A stretch of 64,000 nucleotides of DNA, taken from positions 1 through 64,000 of the forward strand of contig CANREP010000005.1 of the NCBI GenBank assembly GCA_947629685.1, written 5' to 3'. Both the position numbers and the translations under genes were made by a program. The first letter of the stretch is position 1. Every line of letters begins with the position of its first letter. Under the pieces are notes generated by a model that saw only the letters and a program-made list of their open reading frames with translations, was not told the DNA's origin and searched no databases. The stretch comes from an uncultured Phascolarctobacterium sp. Lineage in GTDB: Bacteria > Bacillota > Negativicutes > Acidaminococcales > Acidaminococcaceae. Positions 8,954 through 17,765 of the stretch are shown here, one piece after another.

Positions 8954-10169
8954 ATAATTTCTCTGTCAGCTTTAATCTGTCGATCTTCCCGCTCTCATTT
9001 TTTGGTAGCTCCGTCAGATATATAAACTGTTTAGGAACTTCGTAGTCTGCCAGACTTTCCTTTAAAAGCAGCAGCAATTCCTGTTTGGTATAACGCTTTT
9101 CAGCGGCTACAAAAGCTACCAGACTGTCAGCATCGTTACGATGCACAGCCATGACAGCAGCTTCTGTAATACCACTGATATCCGTCATAGCCTGTTCCAC
9201 CTTGCCTGCCGAAACCTTTATCCCATTTACATTGCAGATATCATCTATCCTGCCCAGAAAATGCAGACTGCCATCGTTAGCAAGATATCCTTTATCTTTT
9301 AATGAAAAAGGCATTTCTATTCCTTCTACGCCATAAGAAGTGTCGACAAATATTTCCTCGTTTTTTACAAAGACGTGAACGCCCGGAAAAGCCCGTCCTA
9401 TATTGGTGCGGTCTTCCGTCATCTCGCTGTCTTTAATATAGGTTATATAATTGAGCTCACTGGCGCCATAATAAAGAGTTATCTCCGTACAGGGAAAGGC
9501 TCCTTTCAGTTTTTCCGCATCTTTTCTGCCAAGACTCTGAGAACCGCTGACAATGTAACGCACACCATGTTCCGGTTCCTTTACATTTTTAGCAAGCAGC
9601 AGCAGCTTCGACGGTATCAGATAAACAGTATTGACTGCAAAACGCTGCAGCAACTCCAGCCAGTGCTTAGGGCGAAATTTTTCGGTGGCTACAATCGTCC
9701 CGCCTGCATACAGCACACCCAGATAGATATTGAGATTGCCGGTAAAAGCCAGACTTCCCTGGCAGAAGATAACAGTCTCGGCACTAATTCCGAAAATCCT
9801 GTTCTGCTGCGGGAAAAAATCCGCCCAGCTTTTATAACTGCGCCACAGCAATTTACTGCGTCCAGTAGAGCCAGAAGTCATAACTCCCATGCAGGCCTGC
9901 TGCGGCACCTCATGTACGGCAAACTGCTGATTTCTGCTCACCTCGGTGGCGATTACAGGCACAGTTGCCGTGCCGCTGTAAGCCAAAAACTGTACCAGCT
10001 GCTGCACAATGCTGTCGGCATGGATAAATATTATCTGCGGCAGCAGCTCAGCCTGATTGCGGACAGCTGCCGCCAGCTCTGTCAGCCTGCCATAAGTGTA
10101 TATACCCGTATCTGTTACCAGCGCAGCCTTCTCCTGCGGCTGCTGAGCTAACAAAGTCAGATAATCCAT
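8952..10169 (-). CDS. AMP-forming acyl-CoA ligase in the BioY operon (YhfT-like)
   Basis: This belongs to the ANL superfamily, which activates a carboxylic acid with ATP and CoA. Visible motifs are the phosphate loop TSGSTGRSK near residue 110, YYGASELNYIT near 225, the hinge and ribose region LGRIDDICNVNGIKVS near 310, and the C-terminal catalytic lysine in KNESGKIDRLKL. At 405 aa it is shorter than usual (about 500), mostly through a compact N-terminus. The ATG at 10169 is chosen, 4 bases after the thiolase stop; a TTG six codons earlier lies inside the upstream gene. With BioY and a thiolase under a BirA-like box it matches the biotin-controlled yhfT of Bacillus. The substrate is unknown; a pimelate-type acid is a guess. 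Confidence 0.85.
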   Translation of the reverse strand: MDYLTLLAQQPQEKAALVTDTGIYTYGRLTELAAAVRNQAELLPQIIFIHADSIVQQLVQFLAYSGTATVPVIATEVSRNQQFAVHEVPQQACMGVMTSGSTGRSKLLWRSYKSWADFFPQQNRIFGISAETVIFCQGSLAFTGNLNIYLGVLYAGGTIVATEKFRPKHWLELLQRFAVNTVYLIPSKLLLLAKNVKEPEHGVRYIVSGSQSLGRKDAEKLKGAFPCTEITLYYGASELNYITYIKDSEMTEDRTNIGRAFPGVHVFVKNEEIFVDTSYGVEGIEMPFSLKDKGYLANDGSLHFLGRIDDICNVNGIKVSAGKVEQAMTDISGITEAAVMAVHRNDADSLVAFVAAEKRYTKQELLLLLKESLADYEVPKQFIYLTELPKNESGKIDRLKLTEKL

Positions 10170-10173
10170 CTTT

Positions 10174-11307
10174 CTACACCCTCTCAATAAGCAGCGATGT
10201 TCCTACGCCTCCGGCCGCAGCCACACTGCAGCAGCCAAGCCTGCCGTCCCTCTGCTGCAGCGACTTCAGCAAATGCAGCAGGATTATGGCTCCCGAAGCG
10301 CCGTAAGGATGTCCATACGCCAACGCGCCGCCGAAGACATTGTACTTTGCTATGCTATCTGGAAACGCTCTGGCAAACATCACATCTATCACTGCGAAAG
10401 CTTCATTCAGTTCAAAACCATCAATATCCTGTTCCTGCAGTCCATGTTTTGCCAACAATTTCTGCAGCGCCAGTACGGCCGTCTTAGGGCTTACCAAAGG
10501 ATCGCCGCCGCAGGCAGCCGAGCCTATCACTTTGGCTACAGCCTTCATTCGCCGCTGCTTCAGATATCCTGCCGAGCAAAGCACCACAAAGGCTGCGCCG
10601 TCATTTATCAGACAGGAATTAGCTGCGGTAATAAATCTGCCGCCAGGCAGTACTTTGGGCATCCTGTCCAGCAGACGTTGGCTCATCCTGGGATGGATAC
10701 CTTCATCCTCTCTGCCGCCGCAGACCGGCACGATGACATCCTGCAGCAGTCCTTCCTCACGGGCTTTAACGGCCAAAGCATGACTGCGCAGTACCCAGGC
10801 ATCCATCTCCTCTTTGCTGATTTTTTCCTGTTCTGCCGCCAGCTCTGCCCCTTCAAGCATTACTGTTTCCCGATGGATACCGGGCATGAATTTAGCTACG
10901 CTATACCAGCCGTCACCAGCATAATCGGGATGGTTGATATTATACCCGCGCCTCGGCTGAGTCGAACTGCTTTCAAAGCCTCCGGCAATAATCACATCCG
11001 CCTCGCTGGCTGCAATTTTGGCGGCTGCTACTGCAATGCTTTCCAACCCGCTGCCGCACTGTACATCGACAGTAAAAGCAGGCACGGATATATCCACGCC
11101 TGCTTCCAGCGCCATCAGTCTGGCGATATTGCCGCCCGCTCCTACGCCGTTGCCGGCAATTATATAATCAGGAAGCACGATTTCATATTTAGCCATTACC
11201 TGGCGTAAAACAGCTGCGCCGAGAACTTCTGCAGGAACATGACGGTACATGCCGTTACATACGCCTACAAAGCTGCGCAGCCCACCTAAAATATATACAT
11301 TCCGCAT
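10174..11307 (-). CDS. Thiolase (acetyl-CoA acyltransferase family) in the BioY operon (YhfS-like)
   Basis: Thiolases join or split acyl-CoA thioesters. The acylated cysteine is in VDVQCGSGLESIAVA near residue 90. NEAFAVID near 305 and the histidine motif AYGHPYGASGAI near 335 are present. The C-terminal region LGCCSVAAAGGVG keeps a cysteine but departs from the usual C-x-GGG-x-G. Length is 377 aa against about 390 in the family. It lies 6 bases downstream of bioY and 4 bases upstream of the ligase. In Bacillus the homologous yhfS belongs to the BirA regulon. Condensing versus degrading direction cannot be read from sequence. Confidence 0.85.
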   Translation of the reverse strand: MRNVYILGGLRSFVGVCNGMYRHVPAEVLGAAVLRQVMAKYEIVLPDYIIAGNGVGAGGNIARLMALEAGVDISVPAFTVDVQCGSGLESIAVAAAKIAASEADVIIAGGFESSSTQPRRGYNINHPDYAGDGWYSVAKFMPGIHRETVMLEGAELAAEQEKISKEEMDAWVLRSHALAVKAREEGLLQDVIVPVCGGREDEGIHPRMSQRLLDRMPKVLPGGRFITAANSCLINDGAAFVVLCSAGYLKQRRMKAVAKVIGSAACGGDPLVSPKTAVLALQKLLAKHGLQEQDIDGFELNEAFAVIDVMFARAFPDSIAKYNVFGGALAYGHPYGASGAIILLHLLKSLQQRDGRLGCCSVAAAGGVGTSLLIERV

Positions 11308-11313
11308 CTCAGC

Positions 11314-11853
11314 TCACCTGGAAAAAACCTTTTGGATAGGGCCAGCCAAGAATGCAGCAGCCAGACATTTCGCCACGTCCAGCGGTACAAACGGCAGCAC
11401 GCCGGTCACAATAGCTGCCTGCCAGTCCATTCCCGTAACAAACTTCAGCTGCAACGCTCCCAGCAGATAAATAACAGGTATGCCAATACCAACTCCGACA
11501 GCGCAGTAACGTTTAAAACTATATTCCTTGCCGCGCATCATAGAAATCAGCACCCCGGCAACCAAAAAGCCAAAAATATATCCGCCCGTAGGACCGAACA
11601 GCTTGGCAGGACCAGCAGTACCACCTGTAAATACGGGAATGCCGGCCAAGCCGATCAGGATATAGACAAACATCGTCATAAAAGTCTGCCTGGGCGTAAG
11701 CAGGAAAGCTACCAGATTGACAAACATCGTCTGCAGCGCGATAGGCGACATAGAAAAAGGCAGCGGTATAATAATATAGGCCGAAACACAATTCATCGCC
11801 ACCAGCAGCGCGATTTTAGTCATTTCAGCAGTCTTGCTTACAGAAGAATTCAT
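11314..11853 (-). CDS. bioY: Biotin ECF transporter substrate-binding subunit BioY
   Basis: BioY is the membrane S-component that binds biotin and works alone or with an ECF energising module. About six hydrophobic segments are visible, with the family signature TAGPAKLFGPTGGYIFGF near residues 79-96, and the conserved C-terminal PFVPLDVAKCLAAA. The ATG at 11853 gives 179 aa and has AGAGGGTG about 9 bases upstream; an upstream start would lie inside the preceding gene. No ecfA or ecfT genes are in the window. It is the second gene of the operon behind the BirA-like operator. Confidence 0.93.
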   Translation of the reverse strand: MNSSVSKTAEMTKIALLVAMNCVSAYIIIPLPFSMSPIALQTMFVNLVAFLLTPRQTFMTMFVYILIGLAGIPVFTGGTAGPAKLFGPTGGYIFGFLVAGVLISMMRGKEYSFKRYCAVGVGIGIPVIYLLGALQLKFVTGMDWQAAIVTGVLPFVPLDVAKCLAAAFLAGPIQKVFSR

Positions 11854-11872
11854 GCAGATACACCCTCTTAAT

Positions 11873-12409
11873 CTATTCTTGATTGATAACAAAAACTTTA
11901 ATTCCGTTGACATAGCCGTTCAGCATACCATGCTGTTTATAAACCGTTACTTGCTCCCCAGCATACACCGGCTGTAAAAAGCGGGTCTTCCAGTGCAGAA
12001 ACTCTGCCGCAGCGGCCTGCTGCAGCCAGCTCAGCAGCAGTATTCCCGGTACTATCGGCCTTGGTTGGCTGTGCAGCGTATTTTCGTCCCCAACTCTGGC
12101 AGTATACGTACTGATTTCTTCCGGCGAAAAAATATGTTCATACACAAAGTTTCCCTCCGGCCTTTCTGCAGCTGCGGCGCTTACGCCGATCTGCCTTGGC
12201 AGGAGCAGTACCAGTTTCAGCTGTTTTTGCACTTTACCGCCGTCGTCCCTGCCCTGCACCAGCATGACGCACCTGTTTTTATTCTGCAGCAGCATTTCAT
12301 TATTATACAGCTTAGCCTTCCCGGTAATCGCCACATCTGCTCCGGCAATCACCCAGCCCTTGAAGAAATCCTGATTACAGCGGGACGATGCCCGTGCCAG
12401 TTCCAACAT
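11873..12409 (-). CDS. MaoC-like hot-dog hydratase/dehydratase, first gene of the BioY operon
   Basis: Residues 95-130 (FSPEEISTYTARVGDENTLH, then PRPIVPGILLLSW) carry the hydratase-2 motif: Asp108, Asn110 and His113 in D-x-N-x-x-H, followed by a proline-glycine turn as in R-specific enoyl-CoA hydratases. The first 80 residues look like a degenerate partner half. Such enzymes add or remove water at a 2-enoyl/3-hydroxyacyl thioester. It begins about 28 bases after the predicted promoter and ends 20 bases before bioY. A hydratase is not part of the yhfUTS set I know from Bacillus. A FabZ-type role on acyl-ACP cannot be excluded. Confidence 0.72.
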   Translation of the reverse strand: MLELARASSRCNQDFFKGWVIAGADVAITGKAKLYNNEMLLQNKNRCVMLVQGRDDGGKVQKQLKLVLLLPRQIGVSAAAAERPEGNFVYEHIFSPEEISTYTARVGDENTLHSQPRPIVPGILLLSWLQQAAAAEFLHWKTRFLQPVYAGEQVTVYKQHGMLNGYVNGIKVFVINQE

Positions 12410-12436
12410 GATGTCAACATCCTTTCACACTTAGAT

Positions 12437-12488
12437 ATTATAAAACAAAGCAGTATTTATAGTCAACCTGTTTTATAACAAAGTTAAC
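12437..12488 (-). promoter_or_regulatory. Promoter with overlapping BirA-like operator for the BioY operon
   Basis: On the minus strand TTGACT (12461-12466) and TATAAT (12437-12442) are 18 bp apart. The dyad GTTAAC - 15 bases - GTTGAC (12462-12488) overlaps the -35. Firmicutes BirA boxes have the form GTTAAC-N15-GTTAAC with flanking TTG/CAA; here the core and spacing match and the outer flanks are weaker. The genes behind it (BioY, thiolase, ligase) fit biotin control. Confidence 0.7.
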
Positions 12489-12489
12489 T

Positions 12490-13629
12490 TTAAATACTGC
12501 CTCTTTTAATAATATTTTCGCCAAAGCGTTTTTTGAGCGCATCCACTGCTTCATTGCGCTGCCGCTTTCTTTTATCTTCTTCAAAACCTAAGGTGCCGCC
12601 TGCCCCGTCTAAAAGATTGGACACCGTAACCCCCAAAAGCCTTACTCCCTTGCTAAGGTCTATTCCTTTCAATAACCTGACAGCCAGTGCATAAATTTCT
12701 TCATCACAGCAAATATCCGTCTCACTGGTGATACTGCGCGTACAGGTTCTGAAATCAGTAAATTTAACCTTCAAAGTAAGCGTATGTCCGCTGTACCCTT
12801 TGCCGCGCAGCCTAAAGCCTGTCTGTCCGCTCAGTTTGAGCAGCTCCCTGCGACAATCATCTTCGGTAAATAAATCTTTGGTAAAAGTAGTCTCTCTGCC
12901 GATAGATTTGGGAACAGACTCTGTCACTACAGGACGCTGGTCAATACCCTGTGCCAGATGCTGTACGCTCTCAGCATTTTTGCCGAAAACCTTCTTTAAA
13001 ACATCATTATCAGCATCTGCCAGCTGCCCAATTTTCACAATTCCATACTGCAGCAATGCTTTTTCCGCCATCTTGCCGATACCGAAAATCTTAGTCACCG
13101 GCAAATCAGCAATAAACTCTGCTGCCGTAGCATGTTTTATTACAGTAAAGCCATCAGGCTTATGCATATCAGAAGCCATTTTAGCCAAAAATTTATTAGG
13201 AGCCAGTCCAACCGAAGCAGTTAGCCCTGTTTCAGCAGCAATACGTTTCTTAATCAGCCAGCCTATTTCCTCCGTGCTGGAATAAAGCTTCTCCATGCCG
13301 CTGACATCAAGGAAAGCTTCATCAATAGAAAGCTGCTCTACCAGCGGTGTAAAATCATGAAAAATCGTCATGATTTTTCGGGAAACCTCCTGATAACGGC
13401 GCATCCTTACGGGAACATACTCTCCGTGCGGGCACAGTTTTCTCGCCTCTGCCATCGACATCGCAGAATGTACTCCGTAGCGGCGCGCTTCATAAGAACA
13501 GGTGGAAACAACGCCGCGGCATGACTGCCCGCCTACGATAACCGGCTTTCCCCGCAGGGCAGGATTATCCAGCTGCTCGATTGAGGCAAAAAACGCATCC
13601 ATATCCACATGCATAATCCATCTGAGCAT
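12490..13629 (-). CDS. dinB: DNA polymerase IV (Y-family translesion polymerase)
   Basis: DinB copies past lesions. Catalytic carboxylates are in MHVDMDAFFASIE (near residue 8) and SIDEAFLDVSG (near 105). The helix-hairpin-helix region (KIFGIGKMAEKALLQYG, near 180) and the little-finger domain follow. The C-terminus stops at FGENIIKRGSI, and I do not see an obvious QLxLF-type clamp-binding tail. Its ATG directly follows the stop of the transporter gene (TAAATG). It is the last gene of a recD2-comF-transporter-dinB run. No LexA box was recognised. Confidence 0.96.
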   Translation of the reverse strand: MLRWIMHVDMDAFFASIEQLDNPALRGKPVIVGGQSCRGVVSTCSYEARRYGVHSAMSMAEARKLCPHGEYVPVRMRRYQEVSRKIMTIFHDFTPLVEQLSIDEAFLDVSGMEKLYSSTEEIGWLIKKRIAAETGLTASVGLAPNKFLAKMASDMHKPDGFTVIKHATAAEFIADLPVTKIFGIGKMAEKALLQYGIVKIGQLADADNDVLKKVFGKNAESVQHLAQGIDQRPVVTESVPKSIGRETTFTKDLFTEDDCRRELLKLSGQTGFRLRGKGYSGHTLTLKVKFTDFRTCTRSITSETDICCDEEIYALAVRLLKGIDLSKGVRLLGVTVSNLLDGAGGTLGFEEDKRKRQRNEAVDALKKRFGENIIKRGSI

Positions 13630-14763
13630 TTATATCCCCGCTTTCCATATGGACAAAAAATACACTGCTGTACCTATGAGCAGCAAGCCGAGAAAATTAT
13701 AAAAAAGAAACATCTTCAGATAGTTGCCTGCCTGATAAGGGTGCTCCACGGCGAAAAGCTTGTAGGAAATAACACTGGCCATGGAGGCAATCAATGTACC
13801 TAAGCCTCCGATATTGACGCCCAAAAGCAAAGCCTCCGCCTCTTTAGTCAGCGCTGCCAGCAGCATTGCCGCCGGCACATTACTGATCAGCTGACTGCTG
13901 AACAGCGCAGCCAGGTATGTCCCTGCGGCGCTGTTTAAAACATTATTCTGCAAAAAGACGACTATATCGGTATGGCTGATGTTGCCGATAAAGATAAAAA
14001 AGCCAATAAAAGTAATAAGCAGCGAATAGTCCACCTGCAGCAGCAGTTTCCTGTTCAGCACCAGCACTGCGGCAACAGTTACTGCCAAAGCTATATATTT
14101 ATCTGCAAAATGCAGTACGGCTGCTATGTTGAAAAAAAGCAGCGCCAAGTACACCGCCGTTATCTTCCGCTGCGGACATGCCATCCGTTCCAGCTGCAAT
14201 GACAGCTTTCTGTCCTGTCCATTGTAAATAATCAGCAAGATATATACCACCGAAAGCAGAGTTGGCAGCAGCATGATACTGAAAAATTCACCCGCCGAAA
14301 AATCATAATGGGCATATAAAAACAAATTCTGCGGATTGCCTGCCGGTGTAAACATGCTGCCAAGATTGGCAGCCAGCGTCTGCAGGATGATGACCAAAGG
14401 CATATCCATTTTAGCAGCCTTGCCTATTACCAGTGCCAACGGCACAAATGTCAGCAGCGCCACATCATTAGTAACAAACATTGAAGACAGGAAGGTTATC
14501 CCCACCAGCACCAGCGTTACCTGCCGCCTGCTGCCGCAGAGCTGCAGCAGTTCTATTGCACTCCAGTCCAGGAAGCGGACGCTTTTTAAACCGGCAACTA
14601 CCAACATCAGCGCCCATAAAACGCATAATACTTCCCAGTCGATATAAGCCAGCTGCGGCCGGTAAAATACGGAAGACACTGCCGCCATAATTACCGCGGC
14701 ACTTAAAACTGTCTCCTGCTTTACAAAGGCTTTCAATTTATCTAAAAAGTTATTTGCTGTCAT
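13630..14763 (-). CDS. SLC13/ArsB-type membrane transporter
   Basis: A protein of about 10-11 hydrophobic segments in the ion transporter superfamily of anion and cation carriers. The duplicated half-site motifs are visible: SSMFVTNDVALLTFVPLAL near residues 93-111 and ANLGSMFTPAGNPQNLFLY near 133-151. A second NVPAAMLLAALTKEA near 295 mirrors the first in the C-terminal half. The substrate (dicarboxylate, arsenite or sodium/proton) cannot be called. It lies between comF (30 bases upstream) and dinB (touching), so it is co-transcribed with DNA-handling genes with no obvious functional link. Confidence 0.82.
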   Translation of the reverse strand: MTANNFLDKLKAFVKQETVLSAAVIMAAVSSVFYRPQLAYIDWEVLCVLWALMLVVAGLKSVRFLDWSAIELLQLCGSRRQVTLVLVGITFLSSMFVTNDVALLTFVPLALVIGKAAKMDMPLVIILQTLAANLGSMFTPAGNPQNLFLYAHYDFSAGEFFSIMLLPTLLSVVYILLIIYNGQDRKLSLQLERMACPQRKITAVYLALLFFNIAAVLHFADKYIALAVTVAAVLVLNRKLLLQVDYSLLITFIGFFIFIGNISHTDIVVFLQNNVLNSAAGTYLAALFSSQLISNVPAAMLLAALTKEAEALLLGVNIGGLGTLIASMASVISYKLFAVEHPYQAGNYLKMFLFYNFLGLLLIGTAVYFLSIWKAGI

Positions 14764-14793
14764 CTAAACCATCATCACTCTCATCTATATTGC

Positions 14794-15477
14794 TCACTGC
14801 CAGTTATCCCTGCTGGCCGCAAAAGCCAGCGCACTCACACTAACGGCGCCAGCATCGTATAAGGCGGCGGCAGCTTCTTTCATGGTACTGCCTGTTGTGT
14901 ATATATCATCACATAATAACACTTTCCTGCCTGCCACAGGACGGCAGACCTTGAAACATCCCTGCAGTTCTTCCCGGCGCAGAGCCGGCTCCAGTTCATA
15001 TAAAGGCAGCGTATTGCGCACCCTTGTCAGTACCGGCACATATCTGTTTCCAAGCTCCGCCAAAGAGAAAATTTTCTCAGGCACGTCAAAGCCCCTTAAT
15101 TTACGCCGTTCCGGCGAGGTAGGTATGCCTGTAATAATATCATAATCAGCAAAAAAATATTCTAATCGCGCAGGCAGCGCCAAGTAGGCTTCCTCCCGCA
15201 ACAGAGGCAATAAATTACTGCAGCAGGCAAATTTGACCTGATGCAATATTTCTTTCAGCTGCTGTTCATACTTATACAGCAGAAAGACTTCCTTGAACTG
15301 CTCAGTATCTCTGATAACTTTCTGCAGCAGAAAACTTCTTCGGCAGTTTGCACAAAAACAGCCCATATCTATACTTTGCCCGCACACCAGACAACGCCGC
15401 GGATAAAAAATTTCCCGCAGCAGACGCAAATTATACAAAACACTGTCTGTACATCTTTCCAAATCAGCCAAAAACAT
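14794..15477 (-). CDS. comF: ComF-family phosphoribosyltransferase-like protein
   Basis: ComF proteins join a zinc-binding N-terminus to a phosphoribosyltransferase domain and take part in DNA uptake in competent bacteria. Visible: paired cysteine motifs RRCLVCGQ and CFCANCRRS near residues 25-45, and the PRPP loop VLLCDDIYTTGSTM near 190. The ATG at 15477 gives 227 aa and overlaps the recD2 stop by 14 bp. The competence role is inferred from the family; no other com genes are in the window. Confidence 0.9.
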   Translation of the reverse strand: MFLADLERCTDSVLYNLRLLREIFYPRRCLVCGQSIDMGCFCANCRRSFLLQKVIRDTEQFKEVFLLYKYEQQLKEILHQVKFACCSNLLPLLREEAYLALPARLEYFFADYDIITGIPTSPERRKLRGFDVPEKIFSLAELGNRYVPVLTRVRNTLPLYELEPALRREELQGCFKVCRPVAGRKVLLCDDIYTTGSTMKEAAAALYDAGAVSVSALAFAASRDNWQ

Positions 15478-17626
15478 CACTGTCTTCCTGCAATCTTTCC
15501 GCCAGCAGCGAATAACGCCGTCTGGTACGATCATTTTCCACGGCAGTACGTACCGCCGCCCTGCTGCCGATAACCTGTACTCTTTCTCTGGCCCGTGTTA
15601 CGGCAGTATACAGCAGATTGCGCTGCAGCATAATATAATGGCTTGGCACCATCAGCAAAAGTACGCAGGGATATTCGCTGCCCTGGGATTTGTGTACGCT
15701 CATAGCATAGGCCAGCTGCAATTCCTCTACTTCACTTTGGGAATAGCAGACAAAATCACCCTCCTGGCGTTCCGGGTAGGCAACAGTCACACTTTTGCCT
15801 TCTATCCTGATTATCCTGCCAATATCCCCATTAAAGACGTCCTTCTCATAATTATTGCGTATCTGCATGACTTTATCTCCTGTACGCAGCACATTACCGG
15901 GAATATTTATTTCTGCCTTGCCGTAAGCAGGCGGATTAAGATACTGCTGCAGCAGCTTATTAAGATTTTGCACGCCGCAGGGATTCTTATGCATAGGTGT
16001 CAGTACCTGCACGCTGCGCCAGTCAGTAGCCGCAGTAAGCGCAGAATAGGTACGCGCCACATATTCTGCCGCAGCATTTTCATCAGCAAATTCGACCAAG
16101 GAAAAATCGCTGCCGGAGACGAATTCCGGCATCTGACCGTGATTGATTTTATGAGCATTGACAACTATGGGACTTACCTCTGCCTGGCGAAAAACATTTT
16201 CCAGACGTACCACGGGCAGTTTCCCGGAACGGAGCATATCCTTAAGCACTGAACCCGCTCCGACAGACGGCAGCTGGTCGACATCGCCGACAAAAATCAG
16301 CCTGCACCCGCCAGGTACTGCCTGCAGCAGGTGATAGGTAAGGTTGATATCCAGCATGGAAGCTTCATCAACGATGATTGCTTCTGCATCCAAAGGCTCG
16401 CCGTCATTCTTGCCAAAGCTGAAGCCATCGCTGTTCGGCTGATATTCCAGCAGCCGGTGCACAGTCAGCGCCGGATGTCCGGCTGATTCTGCCAGCCTGC
16501 GCGCTGCCCTGCCTGTAGGAGCCGCCAACAGGATGCGGCAGCCGGCCTTTTCCAGCACATTGATGATACCTTTGACCACCGTAGTCTTACCAGTACCCGG
16601 TCCGCCAGTCAGCACGAAAACGCCATATTTAAGAGAAGCATGGATTGCATCCTTCTGTGCTTCCGCCAAGACGATACCTGCCTCTTTTTCCCAAGCAGCG
16701 ATAACTTTATCGGCATCCACCCTGCCAACAGGATGTACATTGTCCCGCAACAGTAACAGGCGACGCGCCGTGCCGACCTCCGCCCTGTACAGATACTCAG
16801 GATAGATAAGCCTTAAGCCGCCTACTTCTTCTGTCCGCAGCAGGTCTTTTTGCAGCAGGTCGTTAAATACCTGCTGCACCGCTTCTGTATCAATCTGTAA
16901 TAACCGTACTGTCTCGCTAATCAGCAGCTCCTCCGGCACACATGTATGTCCTGCTGCTGCAGCCTGCGTGACAGCATAACTGAGCCCGGCAACTATTCTT
17001 TCACTGCAGTCGCGTTCCAGACCCATCGCCAAAGCGATCCTGTCCGCCGTCTTAAAACCTATCCCGCTGATATCATTAGCTAAGCAATAGGGATTATCCT
17101 TGATCCTGACAATCGCCGTACTGCCATACACCGCCTGCAGTTTTGCCGCATAACCGCTGCTGACGCCATGCGCTTCAAGGAACAGCATCAGCTCGCGCAT
17201 CTCGGAGAGCTCTGCATAAGCCAACCCGATGTCGGCAGCTTTTTTAGCGCTGATACCTTTTATTTCAGCCAGCCGTTCCGGACTGCTGCCTAATATTTCC
17301 AATGTCTGCTCGCCGAAATGTTCTGTAATCCTGGCCGCGGTAACTTTACCAACGCCTTTGATAGCCCCCGACGCCAGAAATCTTTCTATACCAGTAACAG
17401 ACGTAGGCTGCTGCACGCTGCAGATTACAGCGTCAAACTGACGGCCAAACCTGCTGTGTTCAGTCCATTGCCCTTCAAGAATGATATTCTCCCCCAAAAA
17501 CGGCGCCGCGCCGTGATAAACAGCAGTCACTCTGCCCTCGCTGCGATTTCTCAGCCGCAATACGCAAAACATGCCGTCATCACTTTGAAAAACTATATCC
17601 TCAAGCAAGCCTTCCAGCTTTTCCAT
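15464..17626 (-). CDS. recD2: RecD2-type ATP-dependent DNA helicase
   Basis: RecD2 is a 5'-3' SF1B helicase found without RecBC. The N-terminal OB and helix-hairpin-helix region (GVGKVTAARITEHFG near residue 90, GIGFKTADRIALAMG near 185) is followed by Walker A LTGGPGTGKTTV near 340, Walker B IIVDEASML near 415, and motif V/VI region YAMSVHKSQGSEYP and YTAVTRARERV near the end. The ATG at 17626 is preferred (GGCGGTGA just upstream) over one eight codons earlier. It is first in the recD2-comF-transporter-dinB run. Confidence 0.95.
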   Translation of the reverse strand: MEKLEGLLEDIVFQSDDGMFCVLRLRNRSEGRVTAVYHGAAPFLGENIILEGQWTEHSRFGRQFDAVICSVQQPTSVTGIERFLASGAIKGVGKVTAARITEHFGEQTLEILGSSPERLAEIKGISAKKAADIGLAYAELSEMRELMLFLEAHGVSSGYAAKLQAVYGSTAIVRIKDNPYCLANDISGIGFKTADRIALAMGLERDCSERIVAGLSYAVTQAAAAGHTCVPEELLISETVRLLQIDTEAVQQVFNDLLQKDLLRTEEVGGLRLIYPEYLYRAEVGTARRLLLLRDNVHPVGRVDADKVIAAWEKEAGIVLAEAQKDAIHASLKYGVFVLTGGPGTGKTTVVKGIINVLEKAGCRILLAAPTGRAARRLAESAGHPALTVHRLLEYQPNSDGFSFGKNDGEPLDAEAIIVDEASMLDINLTYHLLQAVPGGCRLIFVGDVDQLPSVGAGSVLKDMLRSGKLPVVRLENVFRQAEVSPIVVNAHKINHGQMPEFVSGSDFSLVEFADENAAAEYVARTYSALTAATDWRSVQVLTPMHKNPCGVQNLNKLLQQYLNPPAYGKAEINIPGNVLRTGDKVMQIRNNYEKDVFNGDIGRIIRIEGKSVTVAYPERQEGDFVCYSQSEVEELQLAYAMSVHKSQGSEYPCVLLLMVPSHYIMLQRNLLYTAVTRARERVQVIGSRAAVRTAVENDRTRRRYSLLAERLQEDSDVFG

Positions 17627-17704
17627 TTCTTCACCGCCATAATAAAACAAATGTTCTCTTTTGTATTATAGCACGATTTCTGTCTAAAAGAAAACCTTCC
17701 TGTT

Positions 17705-17733
17705 TTGACAAAGACAAATCTTTCCGTTATAAT
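17705..17733 (+). promoter_or_regulatory. Consensus vegetative promoter for the SpeD-like gene
   Basis: TTGACA (17705-17710) and TATAAT (17728-17733) with a 17-bp spacer match the sigma-70 consensus exactly. The SpeD-like GTG start lies 33 bases past the -10, so expression is expected to be strong unless repressed. Confidence 0.92.
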
Positions 17734-17765
17734 GTAAGGTACTTTAAAATATTAGGAGTGGCATT

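Noticed and set aside
17650..17765. SAM riboswitch before the SpeD-like gene
   Set aside because: Only about 25 bases lie between the predicted transcript start and the GTG, too short for any known SAM aptamer.
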